Positions 21,441 to 31,172 of a stretch of 64,000 nt of DNA are shown here, in pieces; the stretch's first letter is position 1, and each line of letters opens with the position of its first letter. This DNA comes from Stereocaulon alpinum (taxonomy: Eukaryota; Ascomycota; Lecanoromycetes; Lecanorales; Stereocaulaceae). The stretch is taken from NCBI GenBank assembly GCA_018257865.1, contig JAEUBA010000073.1:62001-126000 (forward strand). Reading direction: 5' to 3'. Below the pieces are notes generated by a model. That model was not told the origin of the DNA. It did no database searches and saw only the letters and a program-made list of their open reading frames with translations. Position numbers and translations under genes: made by a program.

Positions 21441-22136
21441 TCATCTCCAACCCCTTCCAATCGCTCCCAACCCCTCTACACCCACGCCAATCCCTGGTGT
21501 CTCTCTCCTTTTCGCGACTTTGCCCTGCCCCTTGACCCCACTGACGACCTTCTCCAAGCTCGTCTCCACCACCACACCTCCCACAATCATTTCCCCTAGT
21601 GCAGCATGCAGAGTTTCAAAGTTGAAAATCAAATCTAATTCGCACACATTCTCAAAAAGCCTGTCCAAAGATTCAACAAACACTTGTATGAGGTCCAGCA
21701 GGGCGAGGGGAGATTCAGTGGAGGTGGAGATGAGGATAAAGTAGAGGGTCGCGTAATGTCGGTATGTTATCAGAGATGGTGTGTCGTTATGGGGTTGATT
21801 AGGGGTGGGAGGTGGAGTCGTGGAGGCGAGGAGAGGCGGGAGGCTGTTGACTTTGTTCAATATACCTCGAAGAGTAGTTGTAGATGTGGGCAACGGGGAG
21901 AAGCGTACGGGAGGAAGTTGCAGGCTGAAGCAGGGCGATGGGATACGAGGGTAAAGATTTCGGAGATGAGGCGCTGCTGCACGCTGGTGTCCTGGAAAAG
22001 TCATCAGTATGGAAATGCGGGGCATAGCATATCGCCATTTCATTAGATAGTACAAGTCGAAGCATACCAGCTGGGTGTAGAATTTTGTAAGGCGTGGCTG
22101 GCCTGAATTGTTGAAAACAAGGACAGCGTTGATCAT
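21441..22136 (-). CDS. APS3: AP-3 complex subunit sigma
   Basis: Three exons: 22136-22068, 21991-21909 and 21843-21441, introns 76 and 65 nt, phases 0 and 2; product 184 residues. It is the small chain of the AP-3 adaptor, which sorts cargo such as alkaline phosphatase from Golgi/endosome to the vacuole. The family start MINAVLVFNNSGQPRLTKFY is followed across the first intron by QQRLISEIFTLVSHRP and NFLPLPPLLAS across the second. Then come LITYRHYATLYFILISTST, ESPLALLDLIQVFVESLDR and ENVCELDLIFNFETLHA, all hallmarks of the clathrin-adaptor small chain. The C-terminal tail (about 40 residues, Gly-rich) is less conserved. It is divergent from UTP7, 231 bp between starts. Confidence 0.95.
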   Translation of the reverse strand: MINAVLVFNNSGQPRLTKFYTQLVCFDLYYLMKWRYAMPRISILMTFPGHQRAAAPHLRNLYPRIPSPCFSLQLPPVRFSPLPTSTTTLRGILNKVNSLPPLLASTTPPPTPNQPHNDTPSLITYRHYATLYFILISTSTESPLALLDLIQVFVESLDRLFENVCELDLIFNFETLHAALGEMIVGGVVVETSLEKVVSGVKGQGKVAKRRETPGIGVGVEGLGAIGRGWR

Positions 22137-22367
22137 GATGCTCTCAAAGGTTAGCCGTTCTCGAAGACTTCTGTATCATCCCATGGTAAGGAGTGTTCTA
22201 GGAATACAAGTTCGCATCAGCTCGAGTGAACTAAATTATGATTGGCTCTTCAAAGAGGCTTGACAGTATCGAAGCCCTGCCAAGATTTTGCGCGGAATAT
22301 CCCCGCACGTGCAAATACCTATTAATTGGATTGTGTGAACGATTCATACACAAGTCCACCCACAGTC
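22137..22367. promoter_or_regulatory. Bidirectional promoter region APS3 / UTP7
   Basis: 231 bp between the divergent ATG codons; no specific motif identified. Confidence 0.45.
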
Positions 22368-24023
22368 ATGGAGTCCGAAGTCTCAATACCGAGCTCCCAA
22401 GTTGCTCTCAACTCCAATCCACCTACCGCGTTCCGTCCTCTTCCTCATGACCCGGAAAAAGCAGCCGCTAAACAGCGACAGCTGGAAGCACAAAAAACCT
22501 ACGGCCGCGGCCGCCCCATAAGAAAACAAAGTATTAAAGACAAGAAGCTTCGCTCGAACCTCAAGACTCTTGAGACCAAATACAAAGACGCAACTCTGAA
22601 AGCCAAAGATGCTGAAATACTACTCGAGAACGAGTCCGGTTTCCTCGAACCCGAAGGCGAATTGGAAAAAACGTACAAAGTCCGACAAGATGAGATTAGG
22701 AGTGATGTGGCCATTGAGACGGCGAAGAAGGGATTCGAGTTGAAGCTCGAAGGTCTGGGTCCTTATGTTTGTGACTACACGCGCAATGGTCGGAGTCTTT
22801 TACTTGCTGGGAGGAGAGGCCATGTCGCTACTATGGACTGGAGGGGCGGTGCCCTGGGATGCGAGCTTCAACTACAAGAAATAGTACGAGATGCAAAATG
22901 GTTGCACAACGACCAATACTTCGCCGTAGCCCAGAAGAGACACACCTACATCTATGACCACTCCGGCCTCGAGCTCCACTGCCTACGGAAACACATCGAA
23001 GTCACGAACATGGAGTTCTTACCGTATCACTTCTTACTCGCTACAGTGGGCAATGCGGGATATCTAAAATATACCGATACGAGTACAGGACAAATGGTCA
23101 TTGAAATGCCCACGAAGCAGGGAAGTCCAACGGCAATGGCACAGAATCCTAGTAATGCGATACTCCATGTGGGAGCGCAGAATGGAACCGTGAGTCTCTG
23201 GAGTCCAAATTCGACAACACCGTTGGTGAAGTTGTTGGCGCATAGGGGGCCTGTGAGGGCTATGGCGGTTGATAGGGAGGGGAGATACATGATTTCTGCT
23301 GGACAGGATCTAAAGATGGGGGTGTGGGATCTGCGAATGTGGAAGGAGGTGAACAATTACTTCCTACGGCAGCCAGGGTCCAGTGTGGCGATCAGTGATC
23401 GAGGGCTGGTAGGAGTTGGATGGGGCACACAGACAAGTATTTGGAGAGGACTATTCGACAAATCCCGAAACGATCAGGAAAAGATACAAACCCCATACAT
23501 GGGCTGGGGCGGCGAAGGCCGCCGCATCGAGCGCGTACGCTGGTGCCCATTCGAAGACATCCTCGGCATATCCCACGATAAAGGCTTCTCCAACATCATC
23601 GTGCCCGGAGCCGGAGAACCCAACTACGACGCCCTAGAATTAAACCCCTACGAAACCACCAAACAGCGCCAAGAAGCCGAAGTAAAATCTCTCCTTAACA
23701 AACTCCAACCAGAAATGATTTCCCTAAACCCCAACTACGTCGGTAACCTAGACCTCATCTCCGCAGCCGAGCGAAAGAAAGAAGCGGATCTTGATCGCAA
23801 ACCCGAGGATCCGGTTGCGAAATTAAAGAATAGGGGAAGAGGGAAGAACAGTAGTTTAAGGAAGCATTTGAGGAAGAAGGGGAAGAAGAATGTTATTGAT
23901 GAAACGAGGTTGAGGATTGATGCGCTGAGGATGGAGACGAACAAGAAGGCTAGGACGACGTTGAAGAAGAGTGAGGAGGATTTAGGACCGGTGCTGGGGA
24001 GGTTTGTTAGGAAGGGGGCTTGA
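22368..24023 (+). CDS. UTP7: U3 snoRNP / small-subunit processome WD protein UTP7
   Basis: Single exon; 551 residues from the ATG at 22368 (the frame is open a few codons upstream but only from TTG). UTP7 is a WD40 protein of the SSU processome required for early 18S rRNA processing in the nucleolus. Basic N-terminal segment (YGRGRPIRKQSIKDKKLRSN) leads into the propeller: GPYVCDYTRNGRSLLLAGRR, GHVATMDWRGG, DAKWLHNDQYFAVAQKRHTY, YIYDHSGLELHCL, EFLPYHFLLATVG, AILHVGAQNGTVSLWSPN, HRGPVRAMAVDREGRYMISA, DLKMGVWDLRMWKEV. The family C-terminal (BING4CT) part follows, with ERVRWCPFEDILGISHDKGF, AGEPNYDALELNPYE and a Lys/Arg-rich tail. Length matches the family. Confidence 0.96.
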   Translation: MESEVSIPSSQVALNSNPPTAFRPLPHDPEKAAAKQRQLEAQKTYGRGRPIRKQSIKDKKLRSNLKTLETKYKDATLKAKDAEILLENESGFLEPEGELEKTYKVRQDEIRSDVAIETAKKGFELKLEGLGPYVCDYTRNGRSLLLAGRRGHVATMDWRGGALGCELQLQEIVRDAKWLHNDQYFAVAQKRHTYIYDHSGLELHCLRKHIEVTNMEFLPYHFLLATVGNAGYLKYTDTSTGQMVIEMPTKQGSPTAMAQNPSNAILHVGAQNGTVSLWSPNSTTPLVKLLAHRGPVRAMAVDREGRYMISAGQDLKMGVWDLRMWKEVNNYFLRQPGSSVAISDRGLVGVGWGTQTSIWRGLFDKSRNDQEKIQTPYMGWGGEGRRIERVRWCPFEDILGISHDKGFSNIIVPGAGEPNYDALELNPYETTKQRQEAEVKSLLNKLQPEMISLNPNYVGNLDLISAAERKKEADLDRKPEDPVAKLKNRGRGKNSSLRKHLRKKGKKNVIDETRLRIDALRMETNKKARTTLKKSEEDLGPVLGRFVRKGA

Positions 24024-24892
24024 AGGCTCCTCAACAGCTCATCATGAGTTCTTATTCGATTCGCTACCAGTTCAAGACGAGGCTATGGGTTCCTAGAAGA
24101 GTGCCATCCGCCTACTGTTGCGCCGACAAGCCTGAGTCCGGCTTCGGAGCCCTATGAACGAGTATGGAGTGCTGCCGTATGAATTACCCACGGTATCAGG
24201 CATACGTCAAGGATTGAATGGACCTAAACCGGTGCTTCGCAGCGCCAGACGCGGATGGAAGTACCTCGATGCGTCAGTACGCAGAGGTCCGGAAATTGTC
24301 GTCACGAGAAGATGGAAGGGAAGGACTGGGGTGGGTGAACGGGCTGAATGCAAGCTGCCAGCCCAGAGTCGAAGTTCCAGGCGGTAGCTTTATAGACAAC
24401 GGGCTGAATTGGTGCTATGGGATAAGATTGATTCAAATCTCGCAAGCAGCATCAGTACTCCTCAACGAACCACGCGAAAGATAGCGTATCCATGCAGTAC
24501 CCTGCCGCAAAAAGCAACTCCATCCCTGATCATCCACGCCCCAGTATGATAGCTCGCCTTCATCCATTCCAACCAGCGCAGCTGAATTCAGCCTTTCCCT
24601 ATCGTAATGAACAACACTGCCGATGACTACAGTGACTCAGCGAAGGATGCAAGCTGCTGTGACGTGTAAGAAGAACCTAGACCCTCAAAAGTACGTTCGA
24701 GCGGCGCGAAATCTGAACAGAATCAGGTCGCTGTAGACGATGTCCTGGACCGACGATGCCCAAGACACAGGATTAGGCACGACCTCAAACCCCTCCTTAC
24801 GCGACATACCCCTCATATAAGCCCCCCGCCCATCATGAACATCCCCCCTGGCCCATCTCCTCTCCCTTCCTTACATCCTCACGATCTCCTCC
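24024..24892. other. Intergenic; no supported gene
   Basis: About 870 bp with short frames only. The phrase ACGGGCTGAAT appears twice (about 24338 and 24398), probably chance. Confidence 0.4.
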
Positions 24893-25171
24893 CTACAAAG
24901 CTGCCAAGAAATCCGTCGACTCGCGGCGGCCCCGACGACCTTCGCGCACGTAATGCTTGATTGATTCTGTGAGGAGAACGGCGCTGAGGAAGAAGAGGAG
25001 AGCTAGTAGGTAGGATTGTTTGCGAAGGGATAGCGCGGGGTTTTCTGGGTAGGCTTTGAGGGCGTTAATGATGAGGTCGATGTAGGTGTTGGAGAGGGAG
25101 ATGGGGGAAATGAAATGGAATGGGTGAGGAGTAAGGCGAGGAGAGTGTTTGGGGTGCAGGTGCAGGTGCAT
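24893..25171 (-). CDS. Small putative membrane protein (92 residues)
   Basis: ATG at 25171, single exon. The N-terminal part is Pro/His-rich, followed by NTYIDLIINALKAYPENP and a strongly hydrophobic helix SYLLALLFFLSAVLLTESI, ending in a basic tail (KHYVREGRRGRRESTDF). The topology suggests a single-pass protein with basic cytosolic end. A second long frame overlaps it in another phase (25257-25003), so the assignment rests on the plausible membrane helix only. Family unknown. Confidence 0.4.
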   Translation of the reverse strand: MHLHLHPKHSPRLTPHPFHFISPISLSNTYIDLIINALKAYPENPALSLRKQSYLLALLFFLSAVLLTESIKHYVREGRRGRRESTDFLAAL

Positions 25172-25502
25172 GGTTGTTGGGCGGTGTTGATGGTGGAATT
25201 CATGATCGGCTTGAGTGGTGGTTTGGCTTTTAGGCGGGTAGCATGCACTGAATGCAAGTGTCAGGTGGCCATCATTCAGGAATGAGTGATGTCGGTATTC
25301 GCTAAGCTTGAATAGAAATCATGAACAGAGGGATATTTCCAGCATAGACGCGCGCATCACTCCTCGACGAGAAGGGCGCCTTCTACGAAGGAGCAAATGA
25401 AAGTTCGTTATTGAAACGCTGTCGCGCCTTCTGGAAGTACCGAAATTGTATCGACTGTAGGCCTGCCCAGCCGAGTCGTTCCACATCCACTTTACCCTTC
25501 CT
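25172..25502. other. Short intergenic region downstream of the P450
   Basis: 331 bp; nothing recognised. Confidence 0.4.
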
Positions 25503-27209
25503 CTACAACCTTGGCGTGATTTTCACATAAAGCGGTTGCTTCTGCGCGAGCAAGTACACCTTCTCGTCCGCCCAATCTTCGACATTCTTCGTTGAAAGCT
25601 GCAAGTCAAATTTCAAGAGCACCTTCGTTAAAGTCAATTTCATCTCAGCCCAGGCAAGGCTATGAATGCATCATCAGCGTTGAAACAAAAGAATGTATTT
25701 GCAATAACTCACGGCATCCCAATGCAGTTACGAGGCCCCACAAGGAAAGGCTCGAACACCTTTTTGTCATCTTGAGCAAATTTGGGATCTGCGCCGTCAA
25801 GCCAACGTTCTGGAATAAAGTTGTCAGGTTCGACAAAGTTGAGTGAAGAGCGAAACGCTGCCGATTGCGGAATACCCACACGGACCTAAAAAGATCAGAC
25901 CAGGCCGTAACAGGTAACTTGCAAAAGGATAGATACTCACCCCTGGAGGGATCTCAATGCCACAGATCTCTGTCAGTCTGTCCACCTGTCGAGGCCCAGA
26001 AACAGCCGCTGTTGGATGCATACGGAGCGTTTCTTGAATGACCGCATGCAGATAAGGCAGTTCAGATACCGCACTAATCGTAACCTTGCTTGAGTTCTTG
26101 GCGAAGGCTTCCCTGATTTCTCGCTGGAGTCTTTGCATGACGGGTGGGTTACTCAGCGCGAAGTATGTAGCCCCAGTAAGTGTCAGCGCAGACGTTTCAC
26201 TACCTGCAAGAACAAGGTGGCTGGTAGTTGAATCAATCTCCTCCCTCGTCATACCACCCGGATAGTTGTTCTCCAGAATGTACTTCATGAAGTCTGACCT
26301 TTCTGATTTGGACGCAATGCGCCGGTCGATCCTCTCCCGACTGAAGATATACATTCGTTGTACCTTTTCAGCGAAGGCAAATTTGAAGGCCCATTTCACG
26401 AAGGCGCCTAGGGGAGGGAAGTGGTCGAATATTGTCAGCAACTGAGCGTATTTGACACCCTTTAAATTAGCAGCGAGCCATGCATGGCTCTCGCCAGTCT
26501 CGAGGCAGCGGAAGGATTCGCCGAAACATAGATCGCCGATAATATCAAAAGTCACAAAGCTATACCAGTCGCAGATATTGACTTCGCTTCCTTGGTCATG
26601 GAGGCGGGTGGTCAACAGGTCAGTCCATTTCTGTAAGATGTATTCCTGCTCCTGTAACGCGCGGCGTGAGAACGCATGACCTACAATCTTCCTCTGGCGA
26701 TGATGGATTTCTGGATCAGGCTGGAAAACCATAGATGGCACACCGGTTGGTGTCTGTATCGCTCCTACTATCGGCTTCGGGAATTGTGGGCGAGGGGTAA
26801 TGTAGATGTCTTTCCAAGCCGAAGATTCAATGAAGGATAGCTCATCTGGATGGATCCGGACAACAACTCCGTATTTGGCGTGTAGTGCCTTGATCCAGGG
26901 GACCGGTCGGCCAGTTGCGAGACGCCAGACGAAAGGGAAGGGTGTTGCTGCCCCAAGCTTCGGGCCAGGAAAGTCTCGCAGAGGGTGAAAGTAGACATTG
27001 TATGTCATCGCAAGTAAAGATTTGACGCAAACAGCTCCAATTGCCTGGGATTTGTCAACATCCGTGGAGTTCGTCTAGGTATATTGCGCACACACCATTA
27101 TCAGTATCCACTCAAGCCACTCAAGCCACCCAAGAGCAACCGCCATATTCGCTGCTGGGATTGTTCCATCGAAGCCGATAGTAGAGCTTAGAACGCCGTT
27201 CTCAGACAT
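25503..27209 (-). CDS. Cytochrome P450 monooxygenase
   Basis: Four exons: 27209-27096, 27044-25941, 25885-25713 and 25659-25503; introns 51-56 nt, all phases close; 515 residues, the usual P450 length. The N-terminal hydrophobic anchor (about 22-50) is split by intron 1, then the Pro-rich hinge YFHPLRDFPGPKLGAATPFP. Helix C shows HHRQRKIVGHAFS; helix I has LVLAGSETSALTLTG, the oxygen-binding AGxET. The K-helix ExxR is ETLRMHP, the PERW motif is FIPERWLDG, and the haem loop is FLVGPRNCIGMPLAWAEMK with the Cys ligand. It is ER-membrane bound by family. The layout resembles fungal CYP families acting in secondary metabolism or detoxification; substrate cannot be read. No biosynthetic backbone gene lies nearby in this window. 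Confidence 0.95.
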
Positions 27210-27467
27210 TGGGTCTTATTGATGAACTGTCAGGCCGTGGTTTGGTAATGGAAGAGTTGAAGTGAGAAGAATGCGGCTCGACGACGTTTTAAATATCAGT
27301 AACGTTGACCCTACTCGCAGCTGTAGCCGACTGGATGCACCCTGGTGCTTGGAGATCTTCGCTGGAATCTTCTTGAATGAGGTTCTATCATTGAGTGAGA
27401 AGGTGTTTGGCACGGCTCAAAGGTGGTAACATTGTCGTCGCTACCTACAATGTACCCCGCACACGGG

Positions 27468-27530
27468 ATGCAGAATTGAGATTCCCATGCAGAATTGAAA
27501 TTCCCATGCAGAATTGAGATTCCCATGCAG
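27468..27530. repeat. Short tandem repeat, 19-bp unit, about 3.3 copies
   Basis: Unit close to ATGCAGAATTGAGATTCCC repeated three times with one A/G variant and a partial fourth copy. It abuts the 3' end of the CTF8 reading frame. Confidence 0.85.
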
Positions 27531-27532
27531 AT

Positions 27533-27955
27533 TCAAGTAACTGAAGTCCCGACAGGCTCAGGCCGATTAGAGAAGATGACTTTCCAGTAGATAATGTCCA
27601 CAATCTCCAGTTCCTCATTAGCTAAGTTGCTTCCTTCGCGTTTCCTGATAACGGCCACGGCTTTGGGTAGTTTCTTGACCTCTCCAGTCAGTCGTTGGTG
27701 CTGGCCGACGTATAAATGGACTCTCGTCATCCATGCCGTATTGCTCGCCGGATCGTTTCCGGAGTAGTCTGGAAAGACGAGACGGCCTACCTGGGTGGCA
27801 GCATCAGACGGTAAAAGTTGTGGAAGGTTAACGGTTCCTTGGATCTCGAGAATGGCGAGGCCTGTAGGAGTCTGTAGAACTTGGGGAAGAGGGTTAGATA
27901 GTGTCCCAGTAGACTCCTTGGGACTTGTATGGAGAGGTATTGTTGGCATGATCAT
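27533..27955 (-). CDS. CTF8: Chromosome transmission fidelity protein 8
   Basis: Single exon, 140 residues, start MIMPTIPLHTS (two Met codons possible, residues 1 and 3). Ctf8 joins Dcc1 and Ctf18 in the alternative RFC clamp loader that loads PCNA and supports sister-chromatid cohesion and checkpoint signalling. The family signature is clear: GLAILEIQGTVNLPQ, VGRLVFPDYSG, WMTRVHLYVGQHQRLTGEV and KKLPKAVAVIRKR, followed by the terminal strand ELEIVDIIYWKVIFSNRPEP. Length fits the short Ctf8 family. The gene's stop lies within a few bases of a 19-bp tandem repeat. Confidence 0.94.
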   Translation of the reverse strand: MIMPTIPLHTSPKESTGTLSNPLPQVLQTPTGLAILEIQGTVNLPQLLPSDAATQVGRLVFPDYSGNDPASNTAWMTRVHLYVGQHQRLTGEVKKLPKAVAVIRKREGSNLANEELEIVDIIYWKVIFSNRPEPVGTSVT

Positions 27956-28798
27956 GACTTGATGTTGGAAACGGGTGCAGCGAACAGGTGACTGGTGACT
28001 GGAAATTCACCGATCAGGCGAGCTTTAGGTACCGTAGGAACCGCTACGGTCAGCCCTACGGAGTGAACTGTGGGACATTCGCTACGCAAAATGGCTATGC
28101 TACTTATCTACTAGCTCCTCCCTCGTCTTCTCCAAAGCACCAGAGATAATCAAGATTGTGCTACGTTGTAGTGAAACAACGATTAGGCCGAGTTGAGGCT
28201 TGGGACCACTGGACATACAAACTACTCTGCTCATGGGTATCATGTCTTGCCCTTGAAGTCCCAAAGCGAATTCATTAAAGCCCTAGTTGTGATGGCATAC
28301 TCGTGATAGCCCTCCACTTTCACGCTCCAATCTGCGAAAGCTGAAGCCCGAGGATGGTGAATCTACCGGCCGTAAGTCGTGGTAGTTCACCGCCCTTTGC
28401 CTCTTCGTAATAATCTCGGTCGGAGGCTCCGCAGGGGTAGAACTCATCATTTGCTGAGGCTCCTCTCTTTGTGAAACCACATCTTTGATCTGGGTGCAAG
28501 CCCACCTGACCCGACTTCTGGAACTCCGGCGCTTCTTTGTATAGAGGCTACCAGCCTAAGATTGACCCTGAGGTTTTACTCAGTACGAGTAGATGTTGAG
28601 GCTATAGTAGGTCAAATAGGGTCTCAGTCACCAGACATCCGCAATGAACAACATTCGAGAAGGGGATTGGCATTTTCAACTCATCATTCTTCGATCTGTG
28701 AAGTCATGCTTCGATCCGTGATCCGCGTGCGGTTCCATTGCCCTCGGTCCGTGAAGCAGGCCATGGCGTGACGCATGCTGTGACGTTGCCCAACTTTG
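27956..28798. other. Intergenic with a weak minus-strand frame
   Basis: Includes an open frame at about 28480-28283 (SSTPAEPPTEIITKRQ) that looks mildly protein-like but has no ATG (GTG only) and no clear splice partner. Otherwise nothing. Confidence 0.3.
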
Positions 28799-29331
28799 GT
28801 GCCCCCAATGAATGGTTCTCATCCACAATTTTCCTAACCCCTGTGAAGCATAGTGCCTGTTCACGGTGAGAAAGGATCCTGGTTGTCACGTCCGCTCGAA
28901 TAAGCCGTACTGTTATTACTCCTATGCCACCTTCATTCCCGTCCACACCTATGCATGTAACAACATAGCCCTTCTCTGAGTCCCCAATGAATACTCTGCA
29001 TTGATCATCGTTCTAAGCCCGGTGAAGTCTGGTGCCTGATTATGGGAAGGCAGGGTTCTGCTGTCACGGTTGCTTGGTTAATCCGCACTATTGACCCATT
29101 CTCGTACACTTCCTTGCATCCATCCATATGTATGCGCTCAACATAGCCTTCATGGTCTCTAACGTATGATCCTCGTCTATGATCAGCCTCGAGAAGCTCG
29201 GTAGATTTGAGTACCGATTCATGGGGGAAAACAATAGTGGCCGTGACGGAAGCCCAAATAGTCCTCATTGTTAAGTCCATGTACTCCACCTCCCTACCTT
29301 TCCACGAACCACTCTCCATAGCAACACACAA
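28799..29331 (-). pseudogene. Decayed gene made of about three diverged ~165-bp tandem units
   Basis: DNA copies lie at about 28799-28973, 28980-29150 and 29151-29284 (most diverged). Translated on the minus strand they give related peptides: TIWASVTATIV..HES, VRINQATVTAEPCL..RHQ and VRLIRADVTTRILSHREQ, each followed by a stretch like GL.RMI.AE.SLG. The first two units share a frame (29331-29005); the third is in another frame, so a frameshift separates them. CATAGCC at the copy junctions marks the unit ends. I do not recognise the family. It could be the remnant of a repeat-protein gene transcribed away from the gene at 29481. Confidence 0.45.
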
Positions 29332-29480
29332 ACAACACGTGTCTGCCTAGATTCTTCCGAACAACACTTACGAGACTGTGTTATTCGAGGCAATAGACAA
29401 TAGCAACGAACATTTCTCGCGTCTAATCCAACAAACAATCTTCCACAACCCAAGTCATCGTTGAAACAAACAGCACAACC

Positions 29481-31172
29481 ATGGAGGACCAGCACTTAGG
29501 TAAGACAAGACAAAGCTTGGAAGTAACACAAGGCTGATTCTCATATGTGCTTCTTGCAGATCAGAGCCAACTCTTAGCAAAGCCACCGCCAGGAACCGAT
29601 CTGTTCCTAGATGCAACACAATTTACTGCTCGTCACCCATCTCCGCCGCGCGAGATAGTCACTAAGATAGTCCACTCGATGCCTTCTAGTCCAGAAGATC
29701 GCCCGGCTACGACGCTTTGGGCCAAGCGACAATTCACTACTTCCTCTGGTAAGAGAAAGGTCGGTTTAGAGTATAGCCTTGTGCTAAAGCCAACATCAGG
29801 CAAACAAACAACGGCGGCCGCACGACCGCGTCTATCGGTGACGATTCCGCCTCCAACATCAGACAGCGATGAGGTCCACACTTTACCGCATGTGGCTCAC
29901 CATGTCCCCTTTCAAGGGCTTTCGTCTAGGTCGCCTCATCCTGCAGGCCCGAGTCTTGTAGGACCATCTGTGCAGTCAACATGTAACGACCGTGCAGCTG
30001 AATTTCAAGACTTCTCTGAGGGTACACCCAGGTCGGACACAGTGACTATGCCAGGGAAGCCAACATGTTCCCTCGTCACTACAAAGGCAGGTAACAACGC
30101 CGACTACCATGCCGCTGTTACTCGCACCACTTCAAGTTCTCCATCAGATTGGGATCTTTCCGGCCGTCGACCTTATCCCACCACGGCGAGCCTCAACGTG
30201 ACACGAACACCATCACGCATTGCTGGAAGAGTCACCGATCTCGAAGATCTTCTGGGACGACCGCTCTCGTCCAACACTACGAATTTGGCGGGTAGAACCT
30301 CGTACTCACGTATAGTTGGCCGCGCACCAGTCCCCGCTGCCTTACAAGCGAGAGCCACTCATTCAAACTCAAAGACTTGGGTCAATCCCCAGATCAAGGA
30401 ACATGAAAAGTGGCAGCAAATCGAAAGGAACATGAAGCGGATGTTCCACCGCTCTACATGCATTCCAACGACTTACCACGAATATCTGGAGCATCGTGTC
30501 CTTTTCCAGAAAGATCGCCAGGCCGAACAAGCACGCAAGCTTGCCGAACTGGAAGCCTCCTCCCAACGAAGTCACCCCGGCCTACCACCTCCTGGTATCA
30601 AAGTGAAAATTCTTCCCGCCTTCAGAGGAAAAGTGTTCAATGACAACCGAAGCGGTGTCTTAGCCATGTCTTCCATTTGGTGCCCGTGGTGGAAAGAAAC
30701 TGAGCAGCATCCGCAAGCGTTATGGCCGTGCCCAGAGGAGATGAAAGAGGAGGGCGACGAGCGTATGACGTCTGGCTTTCGACGCTTTCCTGCCATGCCA
30801 CGACTGCCTGGCAATGCGACCGTAACATACAAGCAAAAGTCACCTCTCAAGCCTGAGAAGTTCGATAAAGTCTGGAGAAAGAAGCACATCTTTGCAAGAG
30901 TTGAAGCCGAGAGAAACGCCGAAGAAGCGAAGACCCGGAAGGTCGAACAAGAGACAGCAAGACTCATGGCACTGAAAGCGGCCATTGATGCCGTGGCAGA
31001 GGCGATATACCTGGGCTTGACGCAAAGCGAGGCAGTCGCTAGGGTCGAGGTCAAAGCCGAAGAGTCCGCAAGTAAGAACGTGGCTGAGGATGAAGCCAAA
31101 GAGGCCGAAGCTGGATATGAGGAGATGGAGGCGCTGGTAGGTCAAAGCTTGGTGGCTGCGATTGATGGTTAG
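29481..31172 (+). CDS. Unrecognised 543-residue basic/Ser-rich protein with Ala/Glu C-terminus
   Basis: Two exons, 29481-29499 and 29560-31172, with a 60-nt intron (GTAAGA..CTTGCAG) in phase 1; the start is MEDQHLDQSQ. The first 280 residues are Ser/Thr/Pro-rich and look disordered. The middle has EKWQQIERNMKRMFHRST and TYHEYLEHRVLFQKDRQAEQ, then a more ordered patch with FRGKVFNDNRSGVLAMSSIW, IWCPWWKETEQHPQALWPCP and KPEKFDKVWRKKHIFARVEA. The end is a charged Ala/Glu/Lys helix of about 110 residues, likely coiled coil. No signal peptide or membrane span. Family not recognised; the Trp/Cys patch could be a small domain. Intact frame. Confidence 0.8.

Noticed and set aside
30572..31145. Long minus-strand frames opposite the Ala/Glu-rich C-terminus of the 29481-31172 gene
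   Set aside because: Ser/Leu/Phe-rich shadows expected opposite Glu/Ala/Lys codons; no start context or splice sites.
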